This document shows, in pieces, positions 27,303-35,934 of a stretch of DNA of 64,000 nucleotides (position 1 is its first letter; each line of letters opens with the position of its first letter). A model generated the notes under the pieces. It saw nothing but the letters and a program-made list of their open reading frames with translations, had not been told where the DNA came from and did not search any database. A program made the translations under genes and the position numbers. The stretch spans positions 1 through 64,000 of the forward strand of contig CBDULZ010000014.1 of assembly GCA_965368185.1 (NCBI GenBank), in the 5' to 3' direction. The DNA is from Kriegella sp965368185. Its GTDB lineage: Bacteria > Bacteroidota > Bacteroidia > Flavobacteriales > Flavobacteriaceae.

Positions 27303-28190
27303 ATGATCAAGACAAGTAGCGCACAATTAGTGTATGATGCCAAAGCTACTTTAGGAGAAGGCCCCGTTTGGAGCCCTCTTAAACAATTGCTCTTTTGGGT
27401 CGATATCGAAGGAAAAAAATTACATCGGTACAATCCTATCAATGGCGAAAACCGACAATGGAGATTTGACGGTATGTTGGGGGCGGCCGTTCCAGCCGAA
27501 AATGGAAATCTTATATTGGCCCTCGAGTCTGGACTCGCTTCTTTTAACACGGAAACAGAGGTATTGCAGCAGCACAACGTGCTCGGAAATAGCGACCCCG
27601 ATATGCGCTATAATGACGGAAAGGTGGGGCCAAACGGTAATTTCTGGATAGGTAGCATGCATAAGAAATTTGTTCCAAAAAACGGTAACCTATACCGAAT
27701 AGACCGACAATTCAATGCAACAACCCAAGTGTCTGGAACTACCATTTCAAATGGAATGGCATGGAGTGCCGACAAAAAAACCTTGTATTACATCGATTCG
27801 GCTGACCGCAAGGTGTATGGTTATGATTTTGATATCGTAACCAGCGATATTTCCAACAAAAGAGTAGTAATTTCGGTTCCTGAACAATATGGTAGCCCTG
27901 ACGGTATGAGCATCGACGCCGAAGACATGCTTTGGATCGCACACTGGGGCGGTAATTGTGTACGTCGTTGGAATCCGGTTACCGGTGAGGTATTGGAACA
28001 GGTTGAAGTTGATGCGCCACATGTGACTTCCAGCTGTTTTGGCGGTAAAGATTTAGATTGCCTATATATTACCTCCGCTCGAAGCGATCTAAACGAAGAA
28101 CAACTTCAAGAATTTCCTTTAAGCGGTGGACTATTCATATACCGCCCCAAAGTCAAAGGAACAGCTATAACCCTCTTTAAAAATAAATAA
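27303..28190 (+). CDS. SMP-30/gluconolactonase family sugar lactonase
   Basis: A 295-residue cytoplasmic six-bladed propeller, normal for the family. The ATLGEGPVWSPLKQLLFWVDIEGKKLHRYN opening contains the first metal-ligand Glu (residue 18). DMRYNDGKVGPNGNFWIGSM, ISNGMAWSADKKTLYYIDSA and YGSPDGMSIDAEDMLWIAHWGG supply the Asn and Asp ligands. It should hydrolyse a sugar-1,5- or 1,4-lactone to the aldonate. Its stop codon overlaps the start of the SDR gene by one base (TAATG), so dehydrogenase and lactonase are made together: the classic oxidise-then-open pair of non-phosphorylative sugar catabolism. Confidence 0.92.
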   Translation: MIKTSSAQLVYDAKATLGEGPVWSPLKQLLFWVDIEGKKLHRYNPINGENRQWRFDGMLGAAVPAENGNLILALESGLASFNTETEVLQQHNVLGNSDPDMRYNDGKVGPNGNFWIGSMHKKFVPKNGNLYRIDRQFNATTQVSGTTISNGMAWSADKKTLYYIDSADRKVYGYDFDIVTSDISNKRVVISVPEQYGSPDGMSIDAEDMLWIAHWGGNCVRRWNPVTGEVLEQVEVDAPHVTSSCFGGKDLDCLYITSARSDLNEEQLQEFPLSGGLFIYRPKVKGTAITLFKNK

Positions 28191-28972
28191 TGTACTATTC
28201 GGGAATAAAGAACAAAGCAGCCATCGTAACGGGAGCAGGTGAAGGCATTGGGTTTGCCATTGCCGAGTTGCTTTTGAAGGCCGGTGCCAATGTGGTCTTA
28301 AACGATGTGGATGAAGCACGGAGCCGTAAAGCAGCCGAGAAGCTAGATATAAAACACCCGGGAACTTGTCTGTCTTTTGCCGGGGATGCCGGGGATGCCG
28401 AAACCATTAATAAAATGGTAAACTTGGCTTTGGAAAACTTCGGGAAAATTGATTTTATCATACCCAATGCCGGTATTACGCTTTTTGGCGACTTTCTTTC
28501 GTTCACTCCGGAATCATTTCAAAAAGTACTACAACTCAATTTACACGGGGCTTTCTTTTTGGTTCAACGCGCTGCCAAGGAAATGATAAAGAACGGTACT
28601 GGTGGGCGTATCGTTCTGATGTCTTCCCAAGTGGGTATTCAGGCCTATCGCAACCTTACGGCCTACGGCATGACCAAAGCGGCCCTTCAACTAATGGCAC
28701 GTAACCTCGCTTACGAATTGGGCGAATATGGAATAACAATAAATGCCATTGCGCCTGGTGCCACTTTGACCGAGCGAACCAAAAAAGAGCAACCTGACTA
28801 CGAAGGAATATGGGGAAAATTGATTCCAAGAGGAGTAGTTGGTAAACCGGAAGATATTGCCAAAACATGCTTATTTCTACTTTCTGAAGAAGCCGCCCAT
28901 ATCAACGGCCAAACCATCCCGGTTGATGGGGGGTGGACAACTGCTGGCATTTATCCTGAGGATTTGTCCTAA
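28190..28972 (+). CDS. SDR-family sugar dehydrogenase-like oxidoreductase
   Basis: A 260-residue classical short-chain dehydrogenase. The nucleotide motif TGAGEGIG is at residues 14-21, and NAG at 93-95. The active-site Ser is 145 or 146 and the YxxxK pair is Tyr159-Lys163. The acidic segment NDVDEA after the second strand suggests NAD+ preference. The DGGWTTAG ending is typical of glucose/sugar dehydrogenase and 3-oxoacyl-ACP reductase relatives. Coupling to the lactonase gene favours a sugar 1-dehydrogenase role. Downstream, the VOC gene begins 10 bases after the stop. Confidence 0.9.
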   Translation: MYYSGIKNKAAIVTGAGEGIGFAIAELLLKAGANVVLNDVDEARSRKAAEKLDIKHPGTCLSFAGDAGDAETINKMVNLALENFGKIDFIIPNAGITLFGDFLSFTPESFQKVLQLNLHGAFFLVQRAAKEMIKNGTGGRIVLMSSQVGIQAYRNLTAYGMTKAALQLMARNLAYELGEYGITINAIAPGATLTERTKKEQPDYEGIWGKLIPRGVVGKPEDIAKTCLFLLSEEAAHINGQTIPVDGGWTTAGIYPEDLS

Positions 28973-28982
28973 AACAAGAATA

Positions 28983-29369
28983 TTGCATTTTAACAAAATC
29001 CACCACATCGCTATTATTTGCTCAGACTATCAAAAGTCAAAACACTTCTATGTAGAAATTCTAGGTTTGAAAATAGTAAAAGAAACGTTTCGTGAAGAAC
29101 GTCAGTCGTACAAGCTGGATCTTTCTCTTAATGGGGAATACATTATCGAACTCTTTTCATTTCCCGACCCTCCAAAACGCCCATCTCAACCTGAAGCCAT
29201 GGGGTTACGCCACCTTGCCTTTGAGGTCGGTTCCATTGAAGAATCGATTTTAGAGCTAAAAAATAAGGGCATTACAACCGAAGCTATCCGCATTGATGGC
29301 CTGACCAACAAGAAATTTACCTTCTTTTCGGATCCCGATAACCTGCCGATAGAGATTTACGAGAAATAA
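28983..29369 (+). CDS. VOC-family (glyoxalase/YaeR-like) metalloprotein
   Basis: A 128-residue vicinal oxygen chelate protein of the YaeR/GloA2 type. TTG 28983 is the preferred start, giving the KIHHIAIICSDYQKSKHFYVEILG opening at the normal position; a longer frame from 28839 would run back through the SDR gene. Metal ligands in the family are readable as His (in KIHHIAII), Glu in YIIELFSFP, His in LRHLAFEV and Glu in LPIEIYEK at the C terminus. Its substrate is unknown; its place behind a dehydrogenase and lactonase suggests processing of a small catabolic intermediate or aldehyde. Confidence 0.85.
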   Translation: MHFNKIHHIAIICSDYQKSKHFYVEILGLKIVKETFREERQSYKLDLSLNGEYIIELFSFPDPPKRPSQPEAMGLRHLAFEVGSIEESILELKNKGITTEAIRIDGLTNKKFTFFSDPDNLPIEIYEK

Positions 29370-29429
29370 TCGGTGCTTGCAGACTGATTCTGTTAATGCA
29401 ATACTGCCTTTTAAATCCCTATTAATGTG

Positions 29430-30677
29430 TCAAAACGCAAGATTAGAATGAAGGCTTAGCTCATTAAGAGCTTTGTTCCCGGACCCAGCCTCCAGCTCCT
29501 TTTTAACGAGTTTGGTTATGGCTTCGGCTAACAAGCTTGAAAATTCATTTGAGTTGGTATGCGCAGACATTCGGACAAGTATTGGCACCAAGTATGACAA
29601 GTCGGCACCATGAAGACTCGCATGTGGCCAGTCTTGCCCGCTGATTATAGGAGTCACATAATTGACCGCCAAGGCCAAACTTTTTCCTTCTTCCGACTCA
29701 AAGTTCCACATATCCATGCCGACCTCATCACCAAAAACTGCAATATTTGTCAATGCTTCCAGATTAAAGCAACTATAAAAAAAAGACCTCGTACGTTCAA
29801 GTTCATGAATTTGACCCCCTTTACTATTCAACTGCCAATCGAGACTTTGCTGCGCTAGCCCGACTATCTTTTCAATCAAGGGCTTGTTTCCCAAATAATT
29901 CGCTAGGGAGGCAACCTGGAACATGTACCATGAACCATGATTGTTTTCTTGTTCTCCCTCTTCTTTGCCTAAATCACTTTCCGTCAGCCACGTCAAATAA
30001 GCGGTTAGCCATCGGGTCATTTTTAAGTCATCCTCTGTCGTCCAATGCGAAGAACCCGATAGCATGTTGATGGCATCGGGCAGCACGGAGGCTATTGCCC
30101 TACCATCTAAAACACCAAACGGTCTACCCTCTGGATTTCCCGGAACACTTTGCGCAAATTCAAGGTGCGGATTCATCAATGTATCCTCATCGAGAAACCA
30201 AGTTTTTAACAGGTTAACGGCCTTTTGGGCAAATCGTTCATCCTCTGAGAAATAATAGGAAAGACTAAGGTTTTTTACTGCATTGGTCATATCGCTCAGC
30301 CTATTTCTGTCTACCGCGTTAGTTTGAGTCTCGGGATTGGTCTCACCGTCTTTCCTTATCCAAGGCAATCCGTCCGAAGTATCAGGATTTGGCCACCAAT
30401 AGCGGCCGATACTCAAGTAATCGTGCTTATTTCCCGAGGGTGGAAGAATGGATTTATCCATTACCGTAGGATTTTCCATAGAAAGCAATTGCCCCGCATT
30501 GGCAAGCAATTCTTTATAAGCTGAAATCGTACGTTCCGGTGCCATACCGTCATGAATCTTTTGCTTTACCATGGCTACCTGAACCAAATCCAATTGAACC
30601 AAAGTTGAAGAAAAGCACGCTGCTCCAGAGAAAACAAATAAGACCAAGGCACAGCCATATTTCCTTATTTTTAACAT
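29430..30677 (-). CDS. Alginate-lyase-family (PF05426-type) polysaccharide lyase, exported
   Basis: A 415-residue secreted protein with a signal peptide (about residues 1-22). The fold is an alpha/alpha toroid of the alginate_lyase domain: KHDYLSIGRYWWPNP (about 84-98), the GRPFGVLDGRAI region, and the hallmark NNHGSW at 245-250, which in related PL5 lyases includes the catalytic Asn and His. FFYSCFNLEALTNIA lies near the second Tyr-bearing helix. Family members cleave alginate, glucuronan or related uronates by beta-elimination; which one applies is not readable. It follows the DUF1080 gene by 85 bases on the same strand, probably one transcript. Confidence 0.83.
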   Translation of the reverse strand: MLKIRKYGCALVLFVFSGAACFSSTLVQLDLVQVAMVKQKIHDGMAPERTISAYKELLANAGQLLSMENPTVMDKSILPPSGNKHDYLSIGRYWWPNPDTSDGLPWIRKDGETNPETQTNAVDRNRLSDMTNAVKNLSLSYYFSEDERFAQKAVNLLKTWFLDEDTLMNPHLEFAQSVPGNPEGRPFGVLDGRAIASVLPDAINMLSGSSHWTTEDDLKMTRWLTAYLTWLTESDLGKEEGEQENNHGSWYMFQVASLANYLGNKPLIEKIVGLAQQSLDWQLNSKGGQIHELERTRSFFYSCFNLEALTNIAVFGDEVGMDMWNFESEEGKSLALAVNYVTPIISGQDWPHASLHGADLSYLVPILVRMSAHTNSNEFSSLLAEAITKLVKKELEAGSGNKALNELSLHSNLAF

Positions 30678-30762
30678 AGTTCAAAGTTTTTAGTCGCGAT
30701 AAATATCCAATCGGCTGCGATATCCGTTTACCAATTCCTATTCTCTGGGAAAGGAAACAAAA

Positions 30763-31653
30763 TTAATATATGCAAGATCCCGGGTCCGATTTTATAAAGT
30801 ACTTTTTATAGTTCTTGGCCTTGGGATCCATACATCCCTTTAGATTTTTAATCTTCACATTTCTAAAATCAATAGGTTGGCCCTCACTTTGCAACGCAAT
30901 AAATCCCTCGGTCAACAACTTGCCATCTTGTTTTATTTTAGGATCATAACCATTGGCTACTCCCCCACCCATCTGAGGTTTTGTATACTCTAACACCTTC
31001 TTTCCATTGATAATATGGGTAACCAATGAATCACCGCGTATAATCATCTCCGCCTTCACCCATTGATCTCCATAATAGGTATCTGAACTCGAACTTATGC
31101 AATGCCTGGGATCGATTTTTCCTTCATAGACAACATCGGTGCCGGGCGAACACATATTGCCCGTTGGCCTCGATTCCCCTTCCTTGATTCCTGCCAAAAA
31201 CTGCATTTCCACAGAAATGGGCCAATCTTGTTCTTTAGGCATGGTGTTGGGGTCTTGAGAATGAAACATAACCCCGCTGTTTTTGAGTGTAAAACTTGGG
31301 GCACCAGGGTGCAAATCTCCCACAAAACGGTATTCAACTGAAAAATGATAATAGGAGTAAGGGGTATTATAGTACAGATGACCGTATCGATCATTAAAAT
31401 CCCCTTCATAGTTGTCATACCGTACTTTTATTAGTCCGTCTTCGACTCTAAACGTGTCTCCGAAATTGTCCCCTACGTCGTAATGGTGAATTTTGGTAGT
31501 CCAATCTTTAATGTCTTCCCCGTTGAACATTTGCTGCCATCCATCATTCGTGTTCGAAACCACCGATTTTTTTACCGAACATTGAGTGAAGAGCAGCAAT
31601 AAAAGACCTGCAACAGAAATAAGTGAAAACTGCGATTTACGTTTTAAAATCAT
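30763..31653 (-). CDS. DUF1080 (3-keto-disaccharide hydrolase domain) lipoprotein
   Basis: A 296-residue lipoprotein (acceptor Cys25 in LFTQC). The DUF1080 jelly-roll fold begins with GWQQMFNGEDIKDWTTK and continues with the DTFRVEDGLIKVRYD, YHFSVEYRF, SGVMFHSQDP and WPISVEMQFLAG strands. It ends with VKIKNLKGCMDPKAKNYKKYF. Some DUF1080 proteins hydrolyse or eliminate 3-keto glycosides, working with Gfo/Idh dehydrogenases and TIM-barrel isomerases; relatives of all these are in the window. It heads the minus-strand pair with the lyase and is divergent from the GH20-type gene. Confidence 0.88.
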   Translation of the reverse strand: MILKRKSQFSLISVAGLLLLLFTQCSVKKSVVSNTNDGWQQMFNGEDIKDWTTKIHHYDVGDNFGDTFRVEDGLIKVRYDNYEGDFNDRYGHLYYNTPYSYYHFSVEYRFVGDLHPGAPSFTLKNSGVMFHSQDPNTMPKEQDWPISVEMQFLAGIKEGESRPTGNMCSPGTDVVYEGKIDPRHCISSSSDTYYGDQWVKAEMIIRGDSLVTHIINGKKVLEYTKPQMGGGVANGYDPKIKQDGKLLTEGFIALQSEGQPIDFRNVKIKNLKGCMDPKAKNYKKYFIKSDPGSCIY

Positions 31654-31712
31654 AATTTTTGTCGATAAATTTTATTGCTCTCGAAATATACTCATAGTTT
31701 TCTTCATTTATG

Positions 31713-31720
31713 TAATTTTG
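31713..31720 (+). promoter_or_regulatory. Candidate -7 promoter element for the GH20-type gene
   Basis: TAATTTTG matches TAnnTTTG and is 35 bases before the ATG at 31756, in the divergent gap. No TTG is seen at the usual -33 spacing. An 8-base palindrome GCAGCTGC follows at 31722-31729. Confidence 0.4.
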
Positions 31721-31755
31721 GCAGCTGCACAGTAAAAATATAAATAACACATTCT

Positions 31756-33858
31756 ATGAGTCAAAAAATCCTTTCTTTGCTCTTTTGTATTGCCATTCTA
31801 ATATCATGTAAAGATCTAGACAAAAAACTTGGTGATTTCAGAGTGTTACCTCAACCACAGGAATTTGAAATTTCAGGGGTGAGCGAGCTAAGTGCCGATA
31901 TCATCGAAAACTATTCTTCCAATTCTCAAATCGACCCATCAGTTCTTGGCACCAACTTAAAGGGAATAAAACCTGTCGAAGACACCTCGAAGGCGCAACT
32001 GGTTCTTACGCTCGACGAGGCTTCAGATATGCCAGCCGAAGGATACTCCATTGCCATTGCCAACGAACAGATATCCATTACCGGAAAAGATAAAGCAGGC
32101 CTCTTTTACGGATTAAAAACTTTGGGGCAATTGCTTGAAGATGCCGTAGAACAGCAGGTAAATTTACCGCTATGCTCAGTAAAGGATTATCCATTGTTGG
32201 CCTACCGAGCAGTACATTTAGATGTAAAACACCATCTTGAAAAAACGGAGTATTACTACAAATTGATGGATAAATTGGCAGGCTATAAAGTCAATGCCAT
32301 CATTCTAGAGGCCGAAGACAAAATGAAATTCAAACGGCAACCGATTATAGGCTCGGCCGATGCCCTTAGCCTTGATGAATGGGCCAAGTTAAGTGATTAT
32401 GCGGCAGCCCGAAATATAGAAATAAGTCCCTTGGTACAAGGGTTGGGCCATGCTTCCTTCATTTTAAAACACCCTGAATATAAAGACCTTAGGGATGAAA
32501 CAACAAGTGATTGGGCCTTTAATCCTTTGAACCCGAAAACCTATGATGTTCAGTTCGATCTGTACTTAGACGCCATGGAAGCCACTCCACATGGCAAATA
32601 CCTTCATGTTGGCGGCGATGAAGTACATACCACAGGCCGCAAAAGCGGAAAATCTGCTTTGGAACTTCAACTAATTTGGCTCGATAAAGTAAGTAAATTT
32701 GCAGCAGAACATAATCGGATTCCAATTTTTTGGGACGATATGCCCTTGAAGCAAGCAGAAGTTTATGCGCCTATGTTTCAGCCTGAAATGACGCAACAAG
32801 AAGTAGACAGCGTCTGGACCAAAAACGGACATAGATTGGCAGCGTTTCTAGACCAATTTCCAAAAAACTGTATCTATATGCGGTGGAACTATAGCTCACC
32901 GGAAGCTTTGGGAAATACCAAGGCGATGGATTGGTTCAGAGAAAACGGATTACAGGTTATGGGAGCCACGGCAGGGCAAACCAGATGGGTATTGATGCCC
33001 CAAGAAGAAAGCAATATTGAAAACATCAAGTCTTTTGCGCTAAACTCTATCGAAAGTGGATCTCACGGTCTCCTATTGACTCTTTGGGACGACGATTCAC
33101 CACATTTTGAGCTTTACAACAGGGGAATTGTCTTCTTTGCCGAATATACCTGGTCGGGAGAAAAAAGAAGCAACGACGCTTTAAAAACAGCTTACCGACA
33201 ACGTGAATTCTCACACGCTATGGCAAATGAATCAAATGCTTTTATCGATAGTTTGGAAAAGCCTGTGATTTTTTGGAAAAATGCCCTCTTAAAAGGTGAC
33301 AAGCGTAATTTCTTGGCAAGTATGGACAACGCCATGGAAGAAGGGGTAATCGATCTACCTATGAGTGGTAAACAGGGAGAGTGGAGCGAAAAATATGAAC
33401 CCCGGTTACAACAAGCCTCACAAGTTCTAGCGCAAACCGACAGTATTACGGTAATCATCGAAAAGGCCAAATCAAAAGCGATTCGTAACGCCTATACTTT
33501 AGATGTTTATGAACAGGTAAACAACATGACCGCCGTGCCCGCTAAATTACTTTTGGGGCTACAGGCGTACGATGCCGCGCAAAGTCCTGACGAGAAGACC
33601 AACGCACTCAAAAACCTGGAAGAATTGAGAAAGGATTTTGTGGCACACAGAAAAGAACTGGAAACCGTATATGGAAAGACCCGTATTCTGAACAAGCCCG
33701 ACAATTATATTCTAGACCAAGATCATCATGTACATCTAGCGAACCAATCCATCAATTTCGATTGGCAGTTCTACGCGGAAATGTTGTTTTTCGAAAAATT
33801 ATCAAAACAACTTGACGATGCCATTTATTTAGAAAACTCGGATGCTTTGAAGAAATAA
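31756..33858 (+). CDS. GH20-family beta-N-acetylhexosaminidase-like lipoprotein
   Basis: A 700-residue lipoprotein (acceptor Cys18 in ILISC). A zincin-like GH20b domain (about 25-140) precedes the catalytic barrel (about 145-480). The catalytic Asp288-Glu289 pair lies in LHVGGDEVH, which in GH20 polarises the substrate acetamido group and acts as acid. QGLGHASFILKHPEY and LTLWDDDSPHFELYNRG mark later strands. The last 200 residues are helical. Expected substrates are terminal N-acetylhexosamines of glycans. The convergent neighbour resembles NagX, which also points to amino-sugar metabolism. It appears monocistronic. Confidence 0.87.
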   Translation: MSQKILSLLFCIAILISCKDLDKKLGDFRVLPQPQEFEISGVSELSADIIENYSSNSQIDPSVLGTNLKGIKPVEDTSKAQLVLTLDEASDMPAEGYSIAIANEQISITGKDKAGLFYGLKTLGQLLEDAVEQQVNLPLCSVKDYPLLAYRAVHLDVKHHLEKTEYYYKLMDKLAGYKVNAIILEAEDKMKFKRQPIIGSADALSLDEWAKLSDYAAARNIEISPLVQGLGHASFILKHPEYKDLRDETTSDWAFNPLNPKTYDVQFDLYLDAMEATPHGKYLHVGGDEVHTTGRKSGKSALELQLIWLDKVSKFAAEHNRIPIFWDDMPLKQAEVYAPMFQPEMTQQEVDSVWTKNGHRLAAFLDQFPKNCIYMRWNYSSPEALGNTKAMDWFRENGLQVMGATAGQTRWVLMPQEESNIENIKSFALNSIESGSHGLLLTLWDDDSPHFELYNRGIVFFAEYTWSGEKRSNDALKTAYRQREFSHAMANESNAFIDSLEKPVIFWKNALLKGDKRNFLASMDNAMEEGVIDLPMSGKQGEWSEKYEPRLQQASQVLAQTDSITVIIEKAKSKAIRNAYTLDVYEQVNNMTAVPAKLLLGLQAYDAAQSPDEKTNALKNLEELRKDFVAHRKELETVYGKTRILNKPDNYILDQDHHVHLANQSINFDWQFYAEMLFFEKLSKQLDDAIYLENSDALKK

Positions 33859-33943
33859 AATGTAAGAAAAGGGAAAAAGAGAGTGTTCAAAAAGTTAGAA
33901 CAAGTGGCCATACTTCATAAATTTTACCTTTCTTTCAAAGTAA

Positions 33944-35047
33944 TTAAACCTTAAAATAAACCTTCTTCTTATCGAGAAAGTATGTGATATACCAAAAGAT
34001 AAAGAGAACGAAAAGTGCATTTAATACCATGATCAAATCTTCTGAAAAACCAATCGGGGCAAGAAGGCCTTTCGTCCAAATCTCGCCAAAGCCACGAAAC
34101 CATTGCGCTCCAACGGTCTCGGCAAACAAGTAGATAAAAATGGAGTTCGTGCCGACCACTGAAAATATTTTAAGCCAGTTCTTTTGGTGCCCTTTAACGT
34201 CAATAGCCCAATAAAAAAAGGTCAACGTCAAAATGGCAAAGCCCCCGGAGGCCAAGGTAAAAGACGATGTTGCTATTCTTTTGATTATGGGGGTTATGTT
34301 AACCAAATCCAGGGCAAAGCCTAAAACCAAAATCGCCGATCCCCAAATCAAAAAAGACTTTAATTTTTCCGTCATTGACCTGTTCGATAATAGGGCCTGT
34401 CCGCATACAACACCCCAAATCGTGTGTGCCGCTGTGGGAACAAAATTGATAAATACCCAATGGCCACCGTTTGTTTTGCCCATTACCAACATATCGAACC
34501 AAGCCCCAAAATTTTCGCCTTGACCGTACGGATCTGAAGAATTGTATGACCGATATAAAATTTCTGTGAGAACCAACAACGCAATTGAAATAGCAATTTG
34601 AATATTAGCGGGCAAGTGCATAATGGCATAGGCAATTAGTATCGTAAAGGCAAGTTGCACCAATACATTCCATAACTCCCATACCAAGGCGTGACTGTAT
34701 ACACAGTGCAAGAGCACCCCAAAACTGAATAGTAAAAAACACCGCCTTACAATATGTCGTGTGACCTCCTTTCGATTGCCCGCAGCCAAGCGTTTACGAG
34801 TCGAAAAGGGCATTGCGACACCAACGATAAACATAAAAAAAGGCTGGATCAAATCCCAAAACCGAAGTCCGTTCCATGGGTGATGATGTAGCTGATGGGC
34901 TAGTCCTGAAAAAGCCGTCCCTTCTACCAACTCAGAAAAATTGTGGTGAAATCCGGCGGCTTCGGCGATTAGGAGAAACATGGTCAACCCTCTAAAAACA
35001 TCTAAGGAAAACAATCGTTTAGATACATTTGCTGCTAATTGCGACAT
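33944..35047 (-). CDS. NagX-like membrane acyltransferase (DUF5009/heparan-alpha-glucosaminide N-acetyltransferase family)
   Basis: A 367-residue inner-membrane protein with about ten hydrophobic helices. The opening RLFSLDVFRGLTMFLLIAEAAG and the WDLIQPFFMFIVGVAMPFS helix are diagnostic of the NagX/HGSNAT-like family. The conserved HHNFSEL His is present near residue 34. Family members move acetyl groups across the membrane onto amino sugars, or have unknown roles beside N-acetylglucosamine genes. It is convergent with the GH20-type gene and divergent from the dioxygenase gene. Confidence 0.85.
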   Translation of the reverse strand: MSQLAANVSKRLFSLDVFRGLTMFLLIAEAAGFHHNFSELVEGTAFSGLAHQLHHHPWNGLRFWDLIQPFFMFIVGVAMPFSTRKRLAAGNRKEVTRHIVRRCFLLFSFGVLLHCVYSHALVWELWNVLVQLAFTILIAYAIMHLPANIQIAISIALLVLTEILYRSYNSSDPYGQGENFGAWFDMLVMGKTNGGHWVFINFVPTAAHTIWGVVCGQALLSNRSMTEKLKSFLIWGSAILVLGFALDLVNITPIIKRIATSSFTLASGGFAILTLTFFYWAIDVKGHQKNWLKIFSVVGTNSIFIYLFAETVGAQWFRGFGEIWTKGLLAPIGFSEDLIMVLNALFVLFIFWYITYFLDKKKVYFKV

Positions 35048-35169
35048 CGTTTTTGGTTTAGTTGGTTATCTTCCACAAATTAGGGAAAAATATGAAATAC
35101 AAGACCAAACTATAATTTAATCCGATATTCCAATTTTAACTATCTTAGGGTATTCTTTAAAACAAGGAA

Positions 35170-35892
35170 ATGGTTTCCGAACAACAGAAAGATTTTTTTG
35201 AAAGTGAGGGTTATTTGGTGGTAAAAAATTTGCTGACCCGCGATGAAGTTTCCTATTACAGCTCTCTTTATAATTCTTTTTTAGATAACACCATAGACGC
35301 AAGTCAATTCCGATCAGACTTGTCAGGAAGTGGAACTACAAAAGAAAAAATTACACAGATTATGGTACCCAGTAAACTAGTACCTGATCTTTTACAGAAA
35401 CCCCTCCACCAAAAGACTTTAAAAATCGCCAAAAAGTTAATGGGCACTGACATAGAACTCGATTTTGATATGCTAATCGACAAAGCGCCCTATACCAATA
35501 CCATTACCCCTTGGCATCAAGATGCTGCCTATTGGATGGATATGCCCGATAAGAGAGCTGCCAGTTGTTGGGTAGCTATTGACCCCGCACATAAACAAAA
35601 TGGCTGTATGTGGTATATGCCAAAATCACATCTCAACCCATTACTGCCACATACACAAACCGGAAACAAAGGAGCGCTAATGTGCGAAGGCTCTGAACAC
35701 AATTCAGTCTATATCGAACTAGAACCGGGTTCTTGTGTTTTTCACCATGGGGGTACATTACACTATAGCAGGGGAAATTCAACAGGAACCCATAGACGCG
35801 CCTTAATCACTAATTTTCGTCCTGTAGCTATGATCGAACTTGAACGTTCAAAAGGAATCAACCACACTGGAGAGCGTAATTTAAATTCCTGA
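35170..35892 (+). CDS. Phytanoyl-CoA dioxygenase (PhyH) family protein
   Basis: A 240-residue Fe(II)/2-oxoglutarate-dependent oxygenase. The facial triad is His116 and Asp118 in WHQDAAYW and the distal His198 in GGTLHYSRGN, with Arg209 or Arg210 placed to bind 2-oxoglutarate. The length and the DFDMLIDKAP and NGCMWYMPKSH segments are ordinary for the family. Substrates range widely (lipids, ectoine precursors, modified sugars), and none is readable here. It leads a probable four-gene run with fructosamine kinase, PQQ dehydrogenase and Gfo/Idh genes. Confidence 0.88.
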   Translation: MVSEQQKDFFESEGYLVVKNLLTRDEVSYYSSLYNSFLDNTIDASQFRSDLSGSGTTKEKITQIMVPSKLVPDLLQKPLHQKTLKIAKKLMGTDIELDFDMLIDKAPYTNTITPWHQDAAYWMDMPDKRAASCWVAIDPAHKQNGCMWYMPKSHLNPLLPHTQTGNKGALMCEGSEHNSVYIELEPGSCVFHHGGTLHYSRGNSTGTHRRALITNFRPVAMIELERSKGINHTGERNLNS

Positions 35893-35934
35893 TTTTATCT
35901 TTACATCTTTTTATGGGTGGCTATAGTCTTAAAA

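Noticed and set aside
28839..28982. 48-residue extension of the VOC protein
   Set aside because: It runs back through the SDR coding sequence in another frame; the VOC fold starts at KIHHIAII just after TTG 28983.
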